Shown in pieces: positions 35,946 through 46,172 of a DNA stretch of 64,000 bases; position 1 is the first letter of the stretch; each line of letters begins with the position of its first letter. The translations under genes were made by a program, and so were the position numbers. The notes beneath the pieces are model-generated. The model had not been told where the DNA came from. It saw only the letters and a program-made list of their open reading frames with translations, and ran no database searches. Source of the DNA: Burkholderia metallica. Its GTDB lineage: Bacteria > Pseudomonadota > Gammaproteobacteria > Burkholderiales > Burkholderiaceae. Location: the NCBI RefSeq assembly GCF_902832845.1, contig NZ_CADFDB010000017.1, positions 51,474 through 115,473 on the forward strand, read 5' to 3'.

Positions 35946-36164
35946 ATGCCCAATCTGGATTTCACGCTGACCGGCGAATACGTCGAGCTGCACAACCTTC
36001 TCAAGATCACCGGCCTCGCGGACAGCGGCGGTTCCGCGAAACTGATCGTCGCGTCCGGCGCGGTGAAAGTCGACGGTGCGGTCGAGCTGCGCAAGACCTG
36101 CAAGATCCGCGCAGGCCAGGTCGTGCTGCTCGGCGACACGCGCATCGCCGTGCGCGAGGCCTAG
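35946..36164 (+). CDS. S4-domain RNA-binding protein (YbcJ-like)
   Basis: This 72-aa protein consists essentially of one S4 domain: YVELHNLLKITGLADSGGSAK, then VKVDGAVELRKTCKIRAGQVV. It resembles the YbcJ/YaaA-like small S4 proteins that bind structured RNA. ATG 35946-35948 (MPNLDFTLTG) is the family-typical start, although the frame is open upstream. The RNA target is unknown. Confidence 0.85.
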   Translation: MPNLDFTLTGEYVELHNLLKITGLADSGGSAKLIVASGAVKVDGAVELRKTCKIRAGQVVLLGDTRIAVREA

Positions 36165-36301
36165 CACCCGAGCCGTTCCCCCTGCCTGCGACATGGCCAT
36201 CGGCGCGCGCGTTCGACACGGTTCGAATAAAGCCGTAAGCTAGCCGTCTCTCAAAATAAATACATATAGCGCGGGCCCGCACCCGCGCGAGCGCCCATTC
36301 C

Positions 36302-37678
36302 ATGTCGCATTCCGGTCTTACGCGGACGGCCGCCGCGCCGCCGTCCCTGTCCAGTCACGCCGCCGATACCGCGCGCCTCGCCGCGCCGCTCGCGATCGCG
36401 CAGCTCTCGCAGATGGCGATGAGCGTCACCGACACGGTGCTGCTCGGCTCGCTCGGCCCCGATTCGCTCGCGGCGGGCGGCCTCGGGGCGAACTTCTTCT
36501 TCGTCATCGTGACGGTGCTGCAAGGCGTGCTGTCGTCGGTCAGCGTGAGCGTCGCGCATGCGCGCGGCGCCAAGGCCGACGAGCGCGTGCCGCACATCTA
36601 CTGGACCGGCTTCGTGCTGTCCGTGCTGCTCGCGATTCCGGCCATCGTCGCGCTGTCGCTGTCCGAACCGATCCTGTTGATGTTCCACGAGCCGCCGTTG
36701 CTCGCGCATCACGTCGGCGAATATACGGGCATCCTGCGCTTCGCCGCGCTCGGCAGCCTGATCGGCGTCGGGCTGATGCGCGCCTTCCTGCCGGCGATCG
36801 GCGCGGCGCGGCGGCTGCTGTGGGTGTCGATCGGCGGCGTCGGCGTGAACGGCGTGCTGAACTACGGGCTGATCCACGGCGCGTTCGGGCTGCCGCGCCT
36901 CGGCTTCCTCGGTTCCGCGGTCGCGACGACGATCACGATCTGGCTCACCGCGCTCTCGCTGATCTGGCTGCTGCACGGCCGGCAACGCTTCCGTCATTTC
37001 GTCACCGCCGCGCGCCCGAAGCTGCCGATGATGGGCGAACTGATCGGCATCGGCTGGCCGGTCGCGATCACGTACGGGGTCGAGTCGACGCTGTTTCTCG
37101 CGACGGGCCTGACGATCGGCGTGCTCGGCGCGACGTCGCTGGCCGCCCACCAGATCGCGCTGAACGTCGCCTCGGTGGCGTTCATGGTGCCGCTCGCGAT
37201 CGGTCAGGCGGCCAACGTGCGGGTCGGCTACTGGGTCGGCGCGGGGGCGCCCGTCGCCGCGCGGCATGCGGGCTTCGTCGCACTCGGCCTCGGTGTCGCG
37301 TTCATGTCGCTGTCGGGGATCGTGCTGATCGTCGCGCCGCATGCGATCGTCGGCCTGTACCTGAACCTCGACGATCCGGCCAACGCGGCCACCGTGTCGC
37401 TCGCCGCGTCGCTGCTCGGCATCGCCGCGGTGTTCCAGATCGTCGACGGCGCGCAGACCGTCGCGTCGGGCGCGCTGCGCGGCCTGAAGGACACGCGCAT
37501 CCCGATGCTCGCGGCAACCCTCGGCTACTGGGGCATCGGTTTTCCGACCGGCTACTGGTTCGCATTCCACGTCGGCCTCGGTGCGCGAGGCCTCTGGTGG
37601 GGCCTCGCGGCCGGCCTCGCAAGCGTGGCCGTGCTGATGGCATGGCGCTTTCATCTGAAGAGCGCGTCGCCGCACTGA
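36302..37678 (+). CDS. MATE family multidrug efflux transporter
   Basis: This 458-aa membrane protein has 12 predicted helices in two related halves. Family motifs include LAIAQLSQMAMSVTDTVLLGSLGPDSLAAGGLG near residues 30-60 and TSLAAHQIALNVASVAFMVPLAIGQAANVRVGYWVG in the second half. It matches the NorM branch, which exports cationic drugs in exchange for Na+ or H+. Substrate range cannot be read from sequence. Confidence 0.92.
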   Translation: MSHSGLTRTAAAPPSLSSHAADTARLAAPLAIAQLSQMAMSVTDTVLLGSLGPDSLAAGGLGANFFFVIVTVLQGVLSSVSVSVAHARGAKADERVPHIYWTGFVLSVLLAIPAIVALSLSEPILLMFHEPPLLAHHVGEYTGILRFAALGSLIGVGLMRAFLPAIGAARRLLWVSIGGVGVNGVLNYGLIHGAFGLPRLGFLGSAVATTITIWLTALSLIWLLHGRQRFRHFVTAARPKLPMMGELIGIGWPVAITYGVESTLFLATGLTIGVLGATSLAAHQIALNVASVAFMVPLAIGQAANVRVGYWVGAGAPVAARHAGFVALGLGVAFMSLSGIVLIVAPHAIVGLYLNLDDPANAATVSLAASLLGIAAVFQIVDGAQTVASGALRGLKDTRIPMLAATLGYWGIGFPTGYWFAFHVGLGARGLWWGLAAGLASVAVLMAWRFHLKSASPH

Positions 37679-37786
37679 GCGCGACAACACGCGAAATCCG
37701 GGCCGGCGCTATGCTAGTCGGTTGAAGCCCCCGAGACGCCGCGCAAGCGGCGCGACTGCCTCACGATACGCCTGATAACGTCTGTT

Positions 37787-37806
37787 GCCGCGCGACGACG
37801 CGCGGC
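37787..37806 (+). repeat. Hairpin in the MATE-fumC gap
   Basis: GCCGCGCG/CGCGCGGC with an ACGA loop is followed by CCTTTCCCCTTTT just ahead of the fumC ribosome site. It may be a weak terminator of the MATE gene or a fumC leader hairpin. Confidence 0.5.
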
Positions 37807-37833
37807 CTTTCCCCTTTTCTGGAGGAGTGGATC

Positions 37834-39228
37834 ATGAACGAAGCAGTGCGGATGGAACGCGATACGTTCGGCGAGATCGCCGTGCCGGCCGACCGGCTGT
37901 GGGGCGCGCAGACCGAGCGCTCGCTGCAGAATTTCCGGATCTCGACCGAGAAGCAGTCGCCCGAGCTGATCCACGCGCTCGCGATCGTCAAGCGCGCCGC
38001 GGCGGCCGTGAACCAGTCGCTCGGCGTGCTGGCCGACGACAAGGCGCGCGCGATCATCGCCGCGGCCGACGAGATCATCGCCGGCAAGCATCCGCGCGAA
38101 TTCCCGCTCGCCGTCTGGCAGACGGGTTCCGGCACGCAGACCAACATGAACCTCAACGAGGTGATCGCGAATCGCGCGAGCGAACTGATGGGCGGCGAGC
38201 GCGGCGAAGCGCGCAAGGTGCATCCGAACGACGACGTGAACCGCGGCCAGTCGTCGAACGACGTGTTCCCGACCGCGATGCACGTCGCGGCCGCGTATGC
38301 GATCGTCAATCACCTGCTGCCGGCGCTGCGCACGCTGCGCACGACGCTCGACGCAAAATCGAAGGCGTTCGCCGACATCGTGAAGATCGGCCGCACGCAC
38401 CTGCAGGACGCGACGCCGCTCACGCTCGGCCAGGAGTTTTCCGGCTACGTCGCGCAGCTCGACCAGGGCATCCGTCACGTCGAATCCGCGCTGCCGCACC
38501 TGTACGAACTCGCGCTCGGCGGCACCGCGGTCGGCACGGGGCTGAACGCGCATCCGGAGTTCGCGGTGCGCGTCGCCGAGGAAATCGGCCGGCTCGCGAA
38601 GCTGCCGTTCGTGACGGCGCCGAGCAAGTTCGAGGTGATGGCGGCCGCCGATGCGCTGGTGTTCGCGCACGGTGCGCTGAAGACGGTCGCGGCCGGCCTG
38701 ATGAAGATCGCGAACGACGTGCGCTGGCTCGCGAGCGGGCCGCGCTGCGGGCTCGGCGAGCTGTCGATTCCGGAGAACGAGCCGGGCAGCTCGATCATGC
38801 CGGGCAAGGTGAACCCGACACAGTCGGAAGCCGTGACGATGCTGTGCTGCCAGGTGTTCGGCAACGACGTCGCGGTCAACGTCGGCGGCGCGAGCGGCAA
38901 TTTCGAGCTGAACGTGTTCCGGCCGATGATCGCGCACAACGTGCTGCAATCGGTGCGACTGCTCGCCGACGGCGCGCAGAGCTTCAACGATCACTGCGCG
39001 GTGGGCATCGAGCCGAACCGCGCGCGGATCGACCTGCTGCTGAACGAATCGCTGATGCTCGTGACGGCGCTCAATCCGCACATCGGCTACGACAAGTCGG
39101 CGCAGATCGCGAAGAAGGCGCACAAGGAAGGCACGACGCTGAAGGCGGCCGCGCTCGCGCTCGGCTATCTGACCGAGGCGGAATTCGATGCGTGGGTGCG
39201 CCCCGAGCAGATGATCGGGACGCGCTAA
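37834..39228 (+). CDS. fumC: Class II fumarate hydratase
   Basis: Fumarase C interconverts fumarate and L-malate in the TCA cycle without an iron-sulfur cluster. The 464-aa protein has the superfamily signature [16 protein letters not shown] and conserved [24 protein letters not shown] and [17 protein letters not shown] blocks. ATG 37834-37836 follows GGAGGA closely. The length is that of E. coli FumC. It stands as a single gene, convergent with the thioesterase. Confidence 0.97.
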   Translation: MNEAVRMERDTFGEIAVPADRLWGAQTERSLQNFRISTEKQSPELIHALAIVKRAAAAVNQSLGVLADDKARAIIAAADEIIAGKHPREFPLAVWQTGSGTQTNMNLNEVIANRASELMGGERGEARKVHPNDDVNRGQSSNDVFPTAMHVAAAYAIVNHLLPALRTLRTTLDAKSKAFADIVKIGRTHLQDATPLTLGQEFSGYVAQLDQGIRHVESALPHLYELALGGTAVGTGLNAHPEFAVRVAEEIGRLAKLPFVTAPSKFEVMAAADALVFAHGALKTVAAGLMKIANDVRWLASGPRCGLGELSIPENEPGSSIMPGKVNPTQSEAVTMLCCQVFGNDVAVNVGGASGNFELNVFRPMIAHNVLQSVRLLADGAQSFNDHCAVGIEPNRARIDLLLNESLMLVTALNPHIGYDKSAQIAKKAHKEGTTLKAAALALGYLTEAEFDAWVRPEQMIGTR

Positions 39229-39276
39229 CGGCAGGATGGCGCGGGGGCGCGCCGCGATGCGCGGCGCCCGCGGCGC

Positions 39277-39789
39277 TCAGACCGCGCCCTTCGCCACCTC
39301 TTCCGGTTTCATCTCGACGAGCTTGTCGAGCGCGGCCCGCACGTCGGCCGCATATTTCGCGAGCACCTTCTGCTCGTCGGTCTCGGGCACGAACGGCGGC
39401 ACCGGCACCGGGTTGCCGTTCTCGTCGACCGCGACGAACACGACGAGGCAATCGGTCGTCTGGCGCAGCATGCCGCCCTTCGGATCGCCGGCATGCACGG
39501 ATACGTGGATGTGCATGCTGGTGCGGCCCGTCGCGACGACGCGCGCCTTCAGCTCGACCAGATTGCCGACCATGATCGGCCGCTGGAAACGGATGTTGCC
39601 GACGCTGACCGTCACGCAATAGCGGCTCGACCAGACGGCCGCGCACGCGTACGCGACCTCGTCGATCCACTTCATCAGCGCGCCGCCGTGCACCTTGCCG
39701 CCGAAGTTTACGGACGACGGCTCGGCGAGGAAGCGAAATACGGTTTCGGTGCGGTCGAGGGCGGCCGGTACGGGGGACGGTTGGGACAT
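39277..39789 (-). CDS. Acyl-CoA thioesterase (hotdog fold, YciA-like)
   Basis: This 170-aa hotdog thioesterase has the VNFGGKVHGGALMKWIDEVAYACAA active-site region near residues 27-50, with the catalytic Asp, and HVSVHAGDPKGG later. It resembles YciA/BACH proteins that hydrolyse broad-range acyl-CoAs. The start is ATG 39787-39789 (MSQPSPVPAALDRTETVF). It is convergent with fumC; a GC-rich hairpin at 39246-39270 separates them. Confidence 0.9.
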   Translation of the reverse strand: MSQPSPVPAALDRTETVFRFLAEPSSVNFGGKVHGGALMKWIDEVAYACAAVWSSRYCVTVSVGNIRFQRPIMVGNLVELKARVVATGRTSMHIHVSVHAGDPKGGMLRQTTDCLVVFVAVDENGNPVPVPPFVPETDEQKVLAKYAADVRAALDKLVEMKPEEVAKGAV

Positions 39790-39923
39790 CTTGGTGGCTC
39801 CAGGCGGCGGGGGCGCTGTAATCGGGCCATTATACGTTGGTTGCACTGCAGCAACGCGCCGCGGGGCGCCCCGCGTGGCGCGGCTGCCGGGGCCGTGCCG
39901 GGTGCGCACGCGCCCGGCGGCGG

Positions 39924-40064
39924 TCAGCGGCGCACCGTGATGCCCTGATCGATCGTTCCGTACATCTCGATGCTGCCGCCGCGCTCGCCGGCCGAACCCG
40001 CCCCGCCCTGCGCACAGGCCGCGCAAACGAAAGCGGCGGCCAACAAACAGAAAATCGTCTTCAT
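39924..40064 (-). CDS. 46-aa exported peptide, possible lipoprotein
   Basis: This short gene encodes MKTIFCLLAAAFVCAACAQ followed by a Gly/Ser/Glu-rich segment and the tail SIEMYGTIDQGITVRR. It has a clean signal sequence with a Cys near residue 17 (possible lipobox CAAC) and a mature part of under 30 residues. The ribosome site is weak. Small exported peptides ending in a MYGxIDxGIT motif occur repeatedly in Burkholderia, from memory. The function is unknown. Confidence 0.65.
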   Translation of the reverse strand: MKTIFCLLAAAFVCAACAQGGAGSAGERGGSIEMYGTIDQGITVRR

Positions 40065-40259
40065 CGTTGCTTCGTGTCACGTGCGGCGGCCCGCTGCCGT
40101 CGCTTTCGGCCATTCTACGCGCGCGCAGCAAGCGGTCGCAGCCCGGTGCGCAGCCTCGACGCCGCCGACATCCGTGCATCCGACATTTCAGCCGAAAGCG
40201 AAACATCGAATGCGCGCGCCCACTACACTGATGATCATCCCGCCAGACGAGACACGACG

Positions 40260-40967
40260 ATGACCGACCAGGACGACCACCACTTTCCGGGCCTGAGCCG
40301 CATCGGCTCGCTGATCGCCGATCCCGGACGCGCCGCGATGCTGTGGGCGCTGATGGACGGCAGCGCACGACCGGCCGGCGAACTGACGATGATCGCGGGG
40401 CTGTCGCCTTCCGCCGCGAGCGCCCACCTCGCGCGCCTGACCGATGGCGGCCTGCTCGCGCTCGACGTGCGCGGCCGCCACCGCTACTACCGGATCGCGT
40501 CGGCCGACATCGCGGCGTCGCTCGAGGCGCTCGCAAACGTCGCCCGTGCGGCCGCGCCGCATCGCCCGGTGCCGTCGCCGTCCCGCACGGTCCCCGCCGA
40601 ATTGCGGTATGCGCGCACCTGCTACGACCACATGGCCGGCGAACTCGCGGTGCGCATCTTCGACGGGCTCACCGCGCGTGGCTGGCTGCTTGCGGACGGC
40701 GACGCGATCGAGACCACCGAGCTCGGCACCCAGGCGCTCGCGCAATGGGGCATCGACGTCGCCAAGCAGCGCACGCGCCGGCGCCGCTTCGCGTGCGGCT
40801 GCCTCGACTGGAGCGAGCGGCGCTCGCACCTCGGCGGCGCGCTCGGTGCGGCGCTGCTCGAGAGCTTCTGCGCGCACGGCTGGATCGAGCGCGCGGCGCG
40901 GCCGCGCGTGCTGCGTGTCACCGTGCCCGGACAGCAGGTTTTCGACGGGTGGCTTACGTCCGCTTGA
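40260..40967 (+). CDS. ArsR-type winged-helix transcriptional regulator
   Basis: This 235-aa protein begins MTDQDDHHFPGLSRIGSLIADPGRAAMLWALM, with the helix-turn-helix TMIAGLSPSAASAHLARLTDGGLLALDVRGRHRYYRIA near residues 40-80. A larger C-terminal region contains FACGCLDWSERRSHLGGALGAALLESF, seen in long ArsR-like regulators. A metal- or ligand-sensing Cys role (CGC near residue 180) is possible. ATG is at 40260-40262. It is upstream of the FecR/DUF6600-like gene, 145 nt away. Confidence 0.85.
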   Translation: MTDQDDHHFPGLSRIGSLIADPGRAAMLWALMDGSARPAGELTMIAGLSPSAASAHLARLTDGGLLALDVRGRHRYYRIASADIAASLEALANVARAAAPHRPVPSPSRTVPAELRYARTCYDHMAGELAVRIFDGLTARGWLLADGDAIETTELGTQALAQWGIDVAKQRTRRRRFACGCLDWSERRSHLGGALGAALLESFCAHGWIERAARPRVLRVTVPGQQVFDGWLTSA

Positions 40968-41112
40968 CGCCCGCATTGCGTCTTCACGACAACGGCGCGC
41001 GATCGACAGGTTTTGTTACATCGCGTGCCATTCGACTTACAAAACACCGCGCATTGAAACAGGCCGAGCGGATATCGTGAACTCAGCGGCACGAATCGAC
41101 GTGCCGTCGATC

Positions 41113-43659
41113 ATGACGAAGACGCTCACCATGGCCACCCTGTTCACGCTCAAGCGCACCGCCCGCTGCACGCTGTTCGCGTTCGTTGCGCTTGCGGCAC
41201 TGCCCCCCGCATTCGCGCAATCGCCCGCGCCGTCCGCAGCCGTCGCACAACAACCGGGCGGCGATCCGCCCAGCCGCGTCGCGCGGCTCAATTACCTGTC
41301 GGGCGCCGTGACGACCGAACCGGCCGGCACCGATACGTGGTCGTATGCCGCGGTGAACCGGCCCCTGACGACCGGCGACCAGATCTGGAACGACGCCGGC
41401 GCGCGCTCGGAACTGCACGTCGGCTCGACCGCGGTACGGCTCGGCGAATCGACGAGCCTGTCGGTGCTGAACCTCGACGACACGACCACCCAGCTGAAAG
41501 TGGGGCTCGGCACCGTCTCGACGCACGTTCGCGCTCTGCCGGCCGGCGGATCGTACGAAATCGACACGCCGAATCTCGCGCTCGGCATCGCGGGCCCCGG
41601 CGACTATCGCGTCGACGTCGCACCGAACGGCGCGAGCACGACGGTCACGGTGCGCAGCGGCAGTGCGACCGTCTACGGCAGCAACGGGCAGTACCCGCTG
41701 TCCGCGGGCCAGCAGGTCGTGTTCACGGGCACCGACCTGCAGGTCGCGCAGCAATCCGCCGCGCCGGGGCCCGACGCGCTCGACCAGTGGGCCGCCAGCC
41801 GCGACGCGGCCGAGGAGCGCTCGGTGTCGGCCCGTTACGTGTCCCGCGACGTCCCCGGCTACCAGGATCTCGACGCGAACGGCACGTGGCGCGAAACCCC
41901 GAATTACGGCCAGGTATGGGTGCCGAACGACACGCCGGCCGGCTGGGCTCCGTATCACGACGGCCACTGGATCTGGCAGGCGCCGTGGGGCTGGACGTGG
42001 GTCGACGACGCGCCGTGGGGTTTCGCGCCGTATCACTACGGCCGCTGGGCCTACGTGGACGATAGCTGGGCGTGGGTGCCGGGCCCGCAGGTCGTCAGCC
42101 AGCCGCCGGCCTATGCACCGGCGCTCGTCGCGTTCGTGGGCGGGGGCGGCGGCCCCGACTGGAGCGTCGCGCTCACGGTGGGCGGCGTCGCCGCTGCCGG
42201 CTGCGCGTGGTTCGCGCTCGGTCCGGGCGAAGCGTGGCATCCGGGCTGGGGCCGCTGGAGCCCGCACTACTACGACCGCGTGAACCGCAACATCGTCGTG
42301 AACAACGTCAACGTGAACAAGACCGTGAACGTGACGAACATCACCAACATCAACAAGACGTACGTCAACTTCCGCGCGCCGCACGCGATCACGGCCGTAC
42401 CGGCGTCCGCGTTCGTGCACGGCCAGCCCGTCGCGCACTTCGCGCAGCACGTCGATCCGCTGCAATGGCGCAATGCGCACGTCACGCCGGGTACGCCGGG
42501 TATCGCACCGGTGCGCCAGAGCTTCACCGGCGGGCTGCGCAATGCGAGCTACCGGCCGCCCGCGGCGCTTGCGCAACACCCGTACGTCGCGACGCGCAAT
42601 CCTGCCGTGCCGGCCGCGTATCGCGACCAGGCCGCAGCCCATCTCGCGCAGCAAGGCGGGCGTGTGCCGGGTGCCGGCGCGCCCGTCGTGAATACGAAAG
42701 TGCCGGCCGACTATACGGCTCGCCCGGTCCGCGTTCCAGGCAAGCCCGGCGGCGGCGCATGGGCGATGCACAACGTGCAGCTCGTGAATCCGCACGGGCC
42801 CGTCGTGCAGCCGGCCCGCGCGCCGCACGAAGGCCAGCCGGCCGCCGCGCAGGCCGGGCGGCCAAGCGCACCGATGCCGGGCATGCCGAACGCCGCACGG
42901 CCGGCGAACGGCGAAAAACCCGACGCAGCGCGTTTCGCCAACGGCGGGATGCCGCCGGCGCCCGGCAACCCGATGCCGAATCAGGCGCGCGGGCCCGGCA
43001 ACGGCGTCCCGCATCCGCCGACGGCGAACAACACGCCGCCGGGCATCGGCAATGCGCACGCGACCGAAGCGCCGTCGCCCGCGTGGATGCAGCCGCACAC
43101 GCCGATGGAGCGTCAGCGCCCGGCCCCGCCCACCGCGCTGCATGCGGCCGGACAGAATGCGCTGCCGCCCGTGCGTAGCGCAGCGGTACCGCATCCGGAC
43201 GGGGTGCCGAGCCCGCAGGGCGCGCAGCCCGGCGCCCGGAACGAAGCACCGCGTGCACTGCCGCAGCCCCGGCTCGACACTACGGCGCAGATCCCGCAGC
43301 CGCGTCCGCGCCCCGATTTCCCGACGCCGCCCCGGCATGAACAACCGCAACCGGAACGCGCGGCGCCTGCACCGCAACCGCGCGCTGAATTCGCGCAACC
43401 GGCGCCGCACCGTGAAGTCGCCCCGCCGCGCGTGAACGAGTACCGGGCGCCGGCCCCCGCCGCCCATGACGTGCCGCGGCCGCAACCGCAAGCGCCACAC
43501 GTGGAGCCGCGGCCGCAACCGGCGCCCCGCATGGAGCCGCGCCCGTCGATGCCCGCCCCGCGCATGGAACCGCGGCCGCAGCCGGCGCCGCACGTCGAGG
43601 CACCGCACCCGGGCAACCCGCCGCCACAAGGCGGCCACGAAGAGCGGCATCGCCAGTGA
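41113..43659 (+). CDS. Exported FecR/DUF6600-like protein with Pro-rich tail
   Basis: This 848-aa protein has a signal peptide (cleavage near PPAFAQ), then a FecR-like domain near residues 55-215 (RLNYLSGAVTTEPAG, VGSTAVRLGE, VRSGSATVYG). Tryptophan-rich DUF6600-like repeats follow near 255-340 (GTWRETPNYGQVWVPN, GHWIWQAPWGWTWVDDAPWGFAPYHYGRWAYVDD). A NNVNVNKTVNVTNITNINKTYVN stretch precedes a ~400-residue Pro/Ala/Arg/His-rich tail. The start is ATG 41113; GTG 41077 or ATG 41131 are possible. It is probably periplasmic or surface-associated. The function is unknown. Confidence 0.8.
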   Translation: MTKTLTMATLFTLKRTARCTLFAFVALAALPPAFAQSPAPSAAVAQQPGGDPPSRVARLNYLSGAVTTEPAGTDTWSYAAVNRPLTTGDQIWNDAGARSELHVGSTAVRLGESTSLSVLNLDDTTTQLKVGLGTVSTHVRALPAGGSYEIDTPNLALGIAGPGDYRVDVAPNGASTTVTVRSGSATVYGSNGQYPLSAGQQVVFTGTDLQVAQQSAAPGPDALDQWAASRDAAEERSVSARYVSRDVPGYQDLDANGTWRETPNYGQVWVPNDTPAGWAPYHDGHWIWQAPWGWTWVDDAPWGFAPYHYGRWAYVDDSWAWVPGPQVVSQPPAYAPALVAFVGGGGGPDWSVALTVGGVAAAGCAWFALGPGEAWHPGWGRWSPHYYDRVNRNIVVNNVNVNKTVNVTNITNINKTYVNFRAPHAITAVPASAFVHGQPVAHFAQHVDPLQWRNAHVTPGTPGIAPVRQSFTGGLRNASYRPPAALAQHPYVATRNPAVPAAYRDQAAAHLAQQGGRVPGAGAPVVNTKVPADYTARPVRVPGKPGGGAWAMHNVQLVNPHGPVVQPARAPHEGQPAAAQAGRPSAPMPGMPNAARPANGEKPDAARFANGGMPPAPGNPMPNQARGPGNGVPHPPTANNTPPGIGNAHATEAPSPAWMQPHTPMERQRPAPPTALHAAGQNALPPVRSAAVPHPDGVPSPQGAQPGARNEAPRALPQPRLDTTAQIPQPRPRPDFPTPPRHEQPQPERAAPAPQPRAEFAQPAPHREVAPPRVNEYRAPAPAAHDVPRPQPQAPHVEPRPQPAPRMEPRPSMPAPRMEPRPQPAPHVEAPHPGNPPPQGGHEERHRQ

Positions 43660-43677
43660 GTGCCGCAAACGTGAAAC

Positions 43678-43709
43678 AAAAAAGCCCGACCGGTATCAGC
43701 CGGTCGGGC
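43678..43709 (-). terminator. Terminator of thyA
   Basis: GCCCGACCGG/CCGGTCGGGC with a 6-nt loop is followed on the minus strand by TTTTTT. It also lies just past the plus-strand FecR/DUF6600-like stop and may serve both. Confidence 0.85.
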
Positions 43710-43761
43710 CTCGTTCCTGCGGCGCGCGGATCGATGCGCGCGCGCGGCATCGATCGCGCGA

Positions 43762-44733
43762 TCAGACCGCCATCGGCGCGGTCAGCGGCTCGTGGTGGCG
43801 GTAGCCGACGAGCGAGAAATCGGACGGTTCGACCTGCTCCAGCCATTCGGGCGCGTAGACGCCCGTCTTCGCATAGTCGGGCACACGGTCTGCAATCTCG
43901 AGCCGCGGGCTGTCGTAAGGCTCGCGCGTGAGCTGCTGCTGCAGCATGTCGAGCTGGTTCTCGTAGATGTGCGCGTCGCCGATGAAATACGTGAACCAGC
44001 GCGGCGTATAGCCCGTCAGACGGCCGACGAGCGCCAGCAGCGCGGCCCCTTCCGTCAGATTGAACGGCGTGCCGAGGCCGACGTCGTTGCTGCGGATGTA
44101 CAGGCACAGCGAGATTTCGCGCTTCGTCGCGTTCGGCAGGAACTGATACAGCAGATGGCATGCGGGCAGCGCGATCTGGTCGAGCACGGCCGGATTCCAC
44201 GCATGAAACAGGATGCGGCGGTCGGACGGGTTCTCCATGATCGTGTCGAGGCACTGACGCAACTGGTCGATCGCCTTGTACAGCAGCACCTTCGGCGCGC
44301 CGTCTTCGTCGAAACGCGTGACGATCCGGAAGCCGCGGCGCGTCGCATCGGCGATCTGCGCGTCGGCGCCCGCGTCGAGCACCTTGTAGCCCGGCCACTG
44401 GCGCCATTGCACGCCGTACACGTCGCCGAGATCGTCGACGCCCTGGCGATACGGGTTCGCGAGCCACTGCGCGTTCTCGTTCGCGTTCGCGTCCCATACC
44501 TTGCAGCCGAGCGCGCGGAAATCGGCCGCGCTGCGCGATGCGCGCAGGAAGCCGACCAGTTCGCCGATCGCGGACTTGAACGCGAGCTTCTTGGTCGTCA
44601 CGGCCGGGAAGCCTTGCTGCAGGTCGAAGCGCAGCATCGCGCCCGGCATGCTGATGGTGCGGATTCCCGTGCGGTTCTCCTGCCAGGTGCCGGTATCGAG
44701 AATGGTACGAACGAGATCGAGATACTGTTTCAT
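43762..44733 (-). CDS. thyA: Thymidylate synthase
   Basis: ThyA methylates dUMP to dTMP using methylene-tetrahydrofolate. The 323-aa protein has the catalytic Cys in [10 protein letters not shown], the [10 protein letters not shown] phosphate-binding Arg block and the [12 protein letters not shown] motif. It is longer than E. coli ThyA (264) because of an insertion near residues 90-150, as is usual in this genus. ATG is at 44731-44733. It lies 41 nt downstream of the sigma-54 regulator; folA is 2.5 kb away. Confidence 0.96.
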   Translation of the reverse strand: MKQYLDLVRTILDTGTWQENRTGIRTISMPGAMLRFDLQQGFPAVTTKKLAFKSAIGELVGFLRASRSAADFRALGCKVWDANANENAQWLANPYRQGVDDLGDVYGVQWRQWPGYKVLDAGADAQIADATRRGFRIVTRFDEDGAPKVLLYKAIDQLRQCLDTIMENPSDRRILFHAWNPAVLDQIALPACHLLYQFLPNATKREISLCLYIRSNDVGLGTPFNLTEGAALLALVGRLTGYTPRWFTYFIGDAHIYENQLDMLQQQLTREPYDSPRLEIADRVPDYAKTGVYAPEWLEQVEPSDFSLVGYRHHEPLTAPMAV

Positions 44734-44774
44734 GCGGGTTCCTTCGGCCGCGAGGGCGGCCGTACCCGCCAATT

Positions 44775-46172
44775 TTAGCAAGCGTGATGCGGAAGCTCCG
44801 GCAACGGCGCCGAAAACCCTGCCAGCGTATCGCCGCGATCGCGCATGCCGTGCGCGCACATCAGCCGGTAGAGCGTGACGCGCGACACGCCGAGCTCGCG
44901 CGCGGCATCCGCGAAACGGCCGCGATGGCGCAACAGCGCCTGCTCGATCGCCTGCCGTTCGGCCGCCTCGCGCGCCTCCAGCAGCGACACGGGCGCGAGC
45001 GTCGCGAACTCGTTCAGCTCGAGATCGGCCGCGGTGATCATCCGGCCCTCCGACATGACGATCGCACGGCGCACGCGATTGATCAGCTCGCGCACGTTGC
45101 CCGGCCACGAATAGCCGTACAGTGACGCGACCGCGTCGGGGGAAAAGCCGCGCAGCCGACGATGCGCGTCACCCTTGAAACGTTCGAGCATGTGACGCGC
45201 GAGCACCTCGATGTCCTTGCCGCGCGCACGCAGCGGCGGCTCCTCGATCCTCAGCACGCACAGGCGATGGAACAGGTCTTCGCGGAACCGCCCTTCACGC
45301 AGCGCCGCTTCCATGTCCACGTGCGTCGCGCAGATCACGCGCACGTCGACGGGCACCGACACGTGCGCACCCAGCCGCTCGATCTTGCCTTCCTGCAGGA
45401 AGCGCAGCAGGCTGGCCTGGCTTTCGAGCGGCAAGTCGCCGATCTCGTCGAGAAACAGCGTGCCGCCGTTGGCGGCTTCGACGCGGCCGATCTTGCGCTG
45501 GTTCGCGCCGGTGAATGCGCCGCGCTCATAGCCGAACAGCTCGGCCTGCAGCAGCGTCGACGGAATCGCGCCGCAATTGATCGCGATGAACGGCGCCTGC
45601 GCGCGCGACGAACGTTCGTGAATCGCAACCGCCGTCAGTTCCTTGCCGGTGCCCGATTCGCCGGAGATGAACACCGGCGCGTCGGTTGCCGCGACGCGAC
45701 GGATCGTCCTGAAGAGGCCGAGCATCGCATCGCAGGTGCCGACCATCTCGCCTTCGCTGCGTCCGGCGCCGACAGGCGGTGCAGCGGTCTCGGTGAGCGC
45801 GACCATGCCGTGCGCATGACCGACAGTCTCGACGATCCGCGACGTCTCGTACGGCATCGTCACGTAGTCGAAACAGTAGTCGCGAATGAGATGGCGCAGC
45901 GTGGCGTCCTGCAACTGGCCGCGACGCGTCGCCGCGATCCAGCCGATGTGCTGAATGCTCAGACAGGATTCGAGTTCGCGCAGATCCGAGGGCTTGAAGC
46001 CCGGCGAAAAATCGAGCAGTCCGGCGGTCGCGACACCATGCTGCACGACGCGCCGCACATCTCGCACGGTCTCCGCGAGATCGACACGCCAGCCGCATTC
46101 GTCGAAATGGCCGCGCAACGCGTCGTTCGGTTCGCGCGAATAGTAGATCACGTGCCGCTGATCGGCTCCCAT
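44775..46172 (-). CDS. Sigma-54-dependent Fis-type activator, VpsR-like
   Basis: This 465-aa regulator has three parts. The receiver-like N-terminus (1-125) keeps Asp54 (GLLDFSPG) but lacks the canonical Lys, reading VTMPYE there. The AAA+ domain carries Walker A GESGTGKE (171-178), the sigma-54 contact loop GAFTGA (218-223) and Walker B LDEIGDL (241-247). A C-terminal Fis HTH is near 420-445 ([22 protein letters not shown]). It resembles VpsR, a c-di-GMP-responsive biofilm regulator. The nearest target candidate is the divergent small secreted gene. Confidence 0.92.
   Translation of the reverse strand: MGADQRHVIYYSREPNDALRGHFDECGWRVDLAETVRDVRRVVQHGVATAGLLDFSPGFKPSDLRELESCLSIQHIGWIAATRRGQLQDATLRHLIRDYCFDYVTMPYETSRIVETVGHAHGMVALTETAAPPVGAGRSEGEMVGTCDAMLGLFRTIRRVAATDAPVFISGESGTGKELTAVAIHERSSRAQAPFIAINCGAIPSTLLQAELFGYERGAFTGANQRKIGRVEAANGGTLFLDEIGDLPLESQASLLRFLQEGKIERLGAHVSVPVDVRVICATHVDMEAALREGRFREDLFHRLCVLRIEEPPLRARGKDIEVLARHMLERFKGDAHRRLRGFSPDAVASLYGYSWPGNVRELINRVRRAIVMSEGRMITAADLELNEFATLAPVSLLEAREAAERQAIEQALLRHRGRFADAARELGVSRVTLYRLMCAHGMRDRGDTLAGFSAPLPELPHHAC

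Noticed and set aside
39246-39270. GC-rich hairpin between fumC and the thioesterase as a terminator
   Set aside because: The stem is strong but there is no T-tract on either strand, so I did not list it as an intrinsic terminator.
41083-43668. 861-codon minus-strand frame opposite the FecR/DUF6600-like gene
   Set aside because: The plus strand has the signal peptide and Trp-rich repeats; the opposite frame is Arg-rich shadow.
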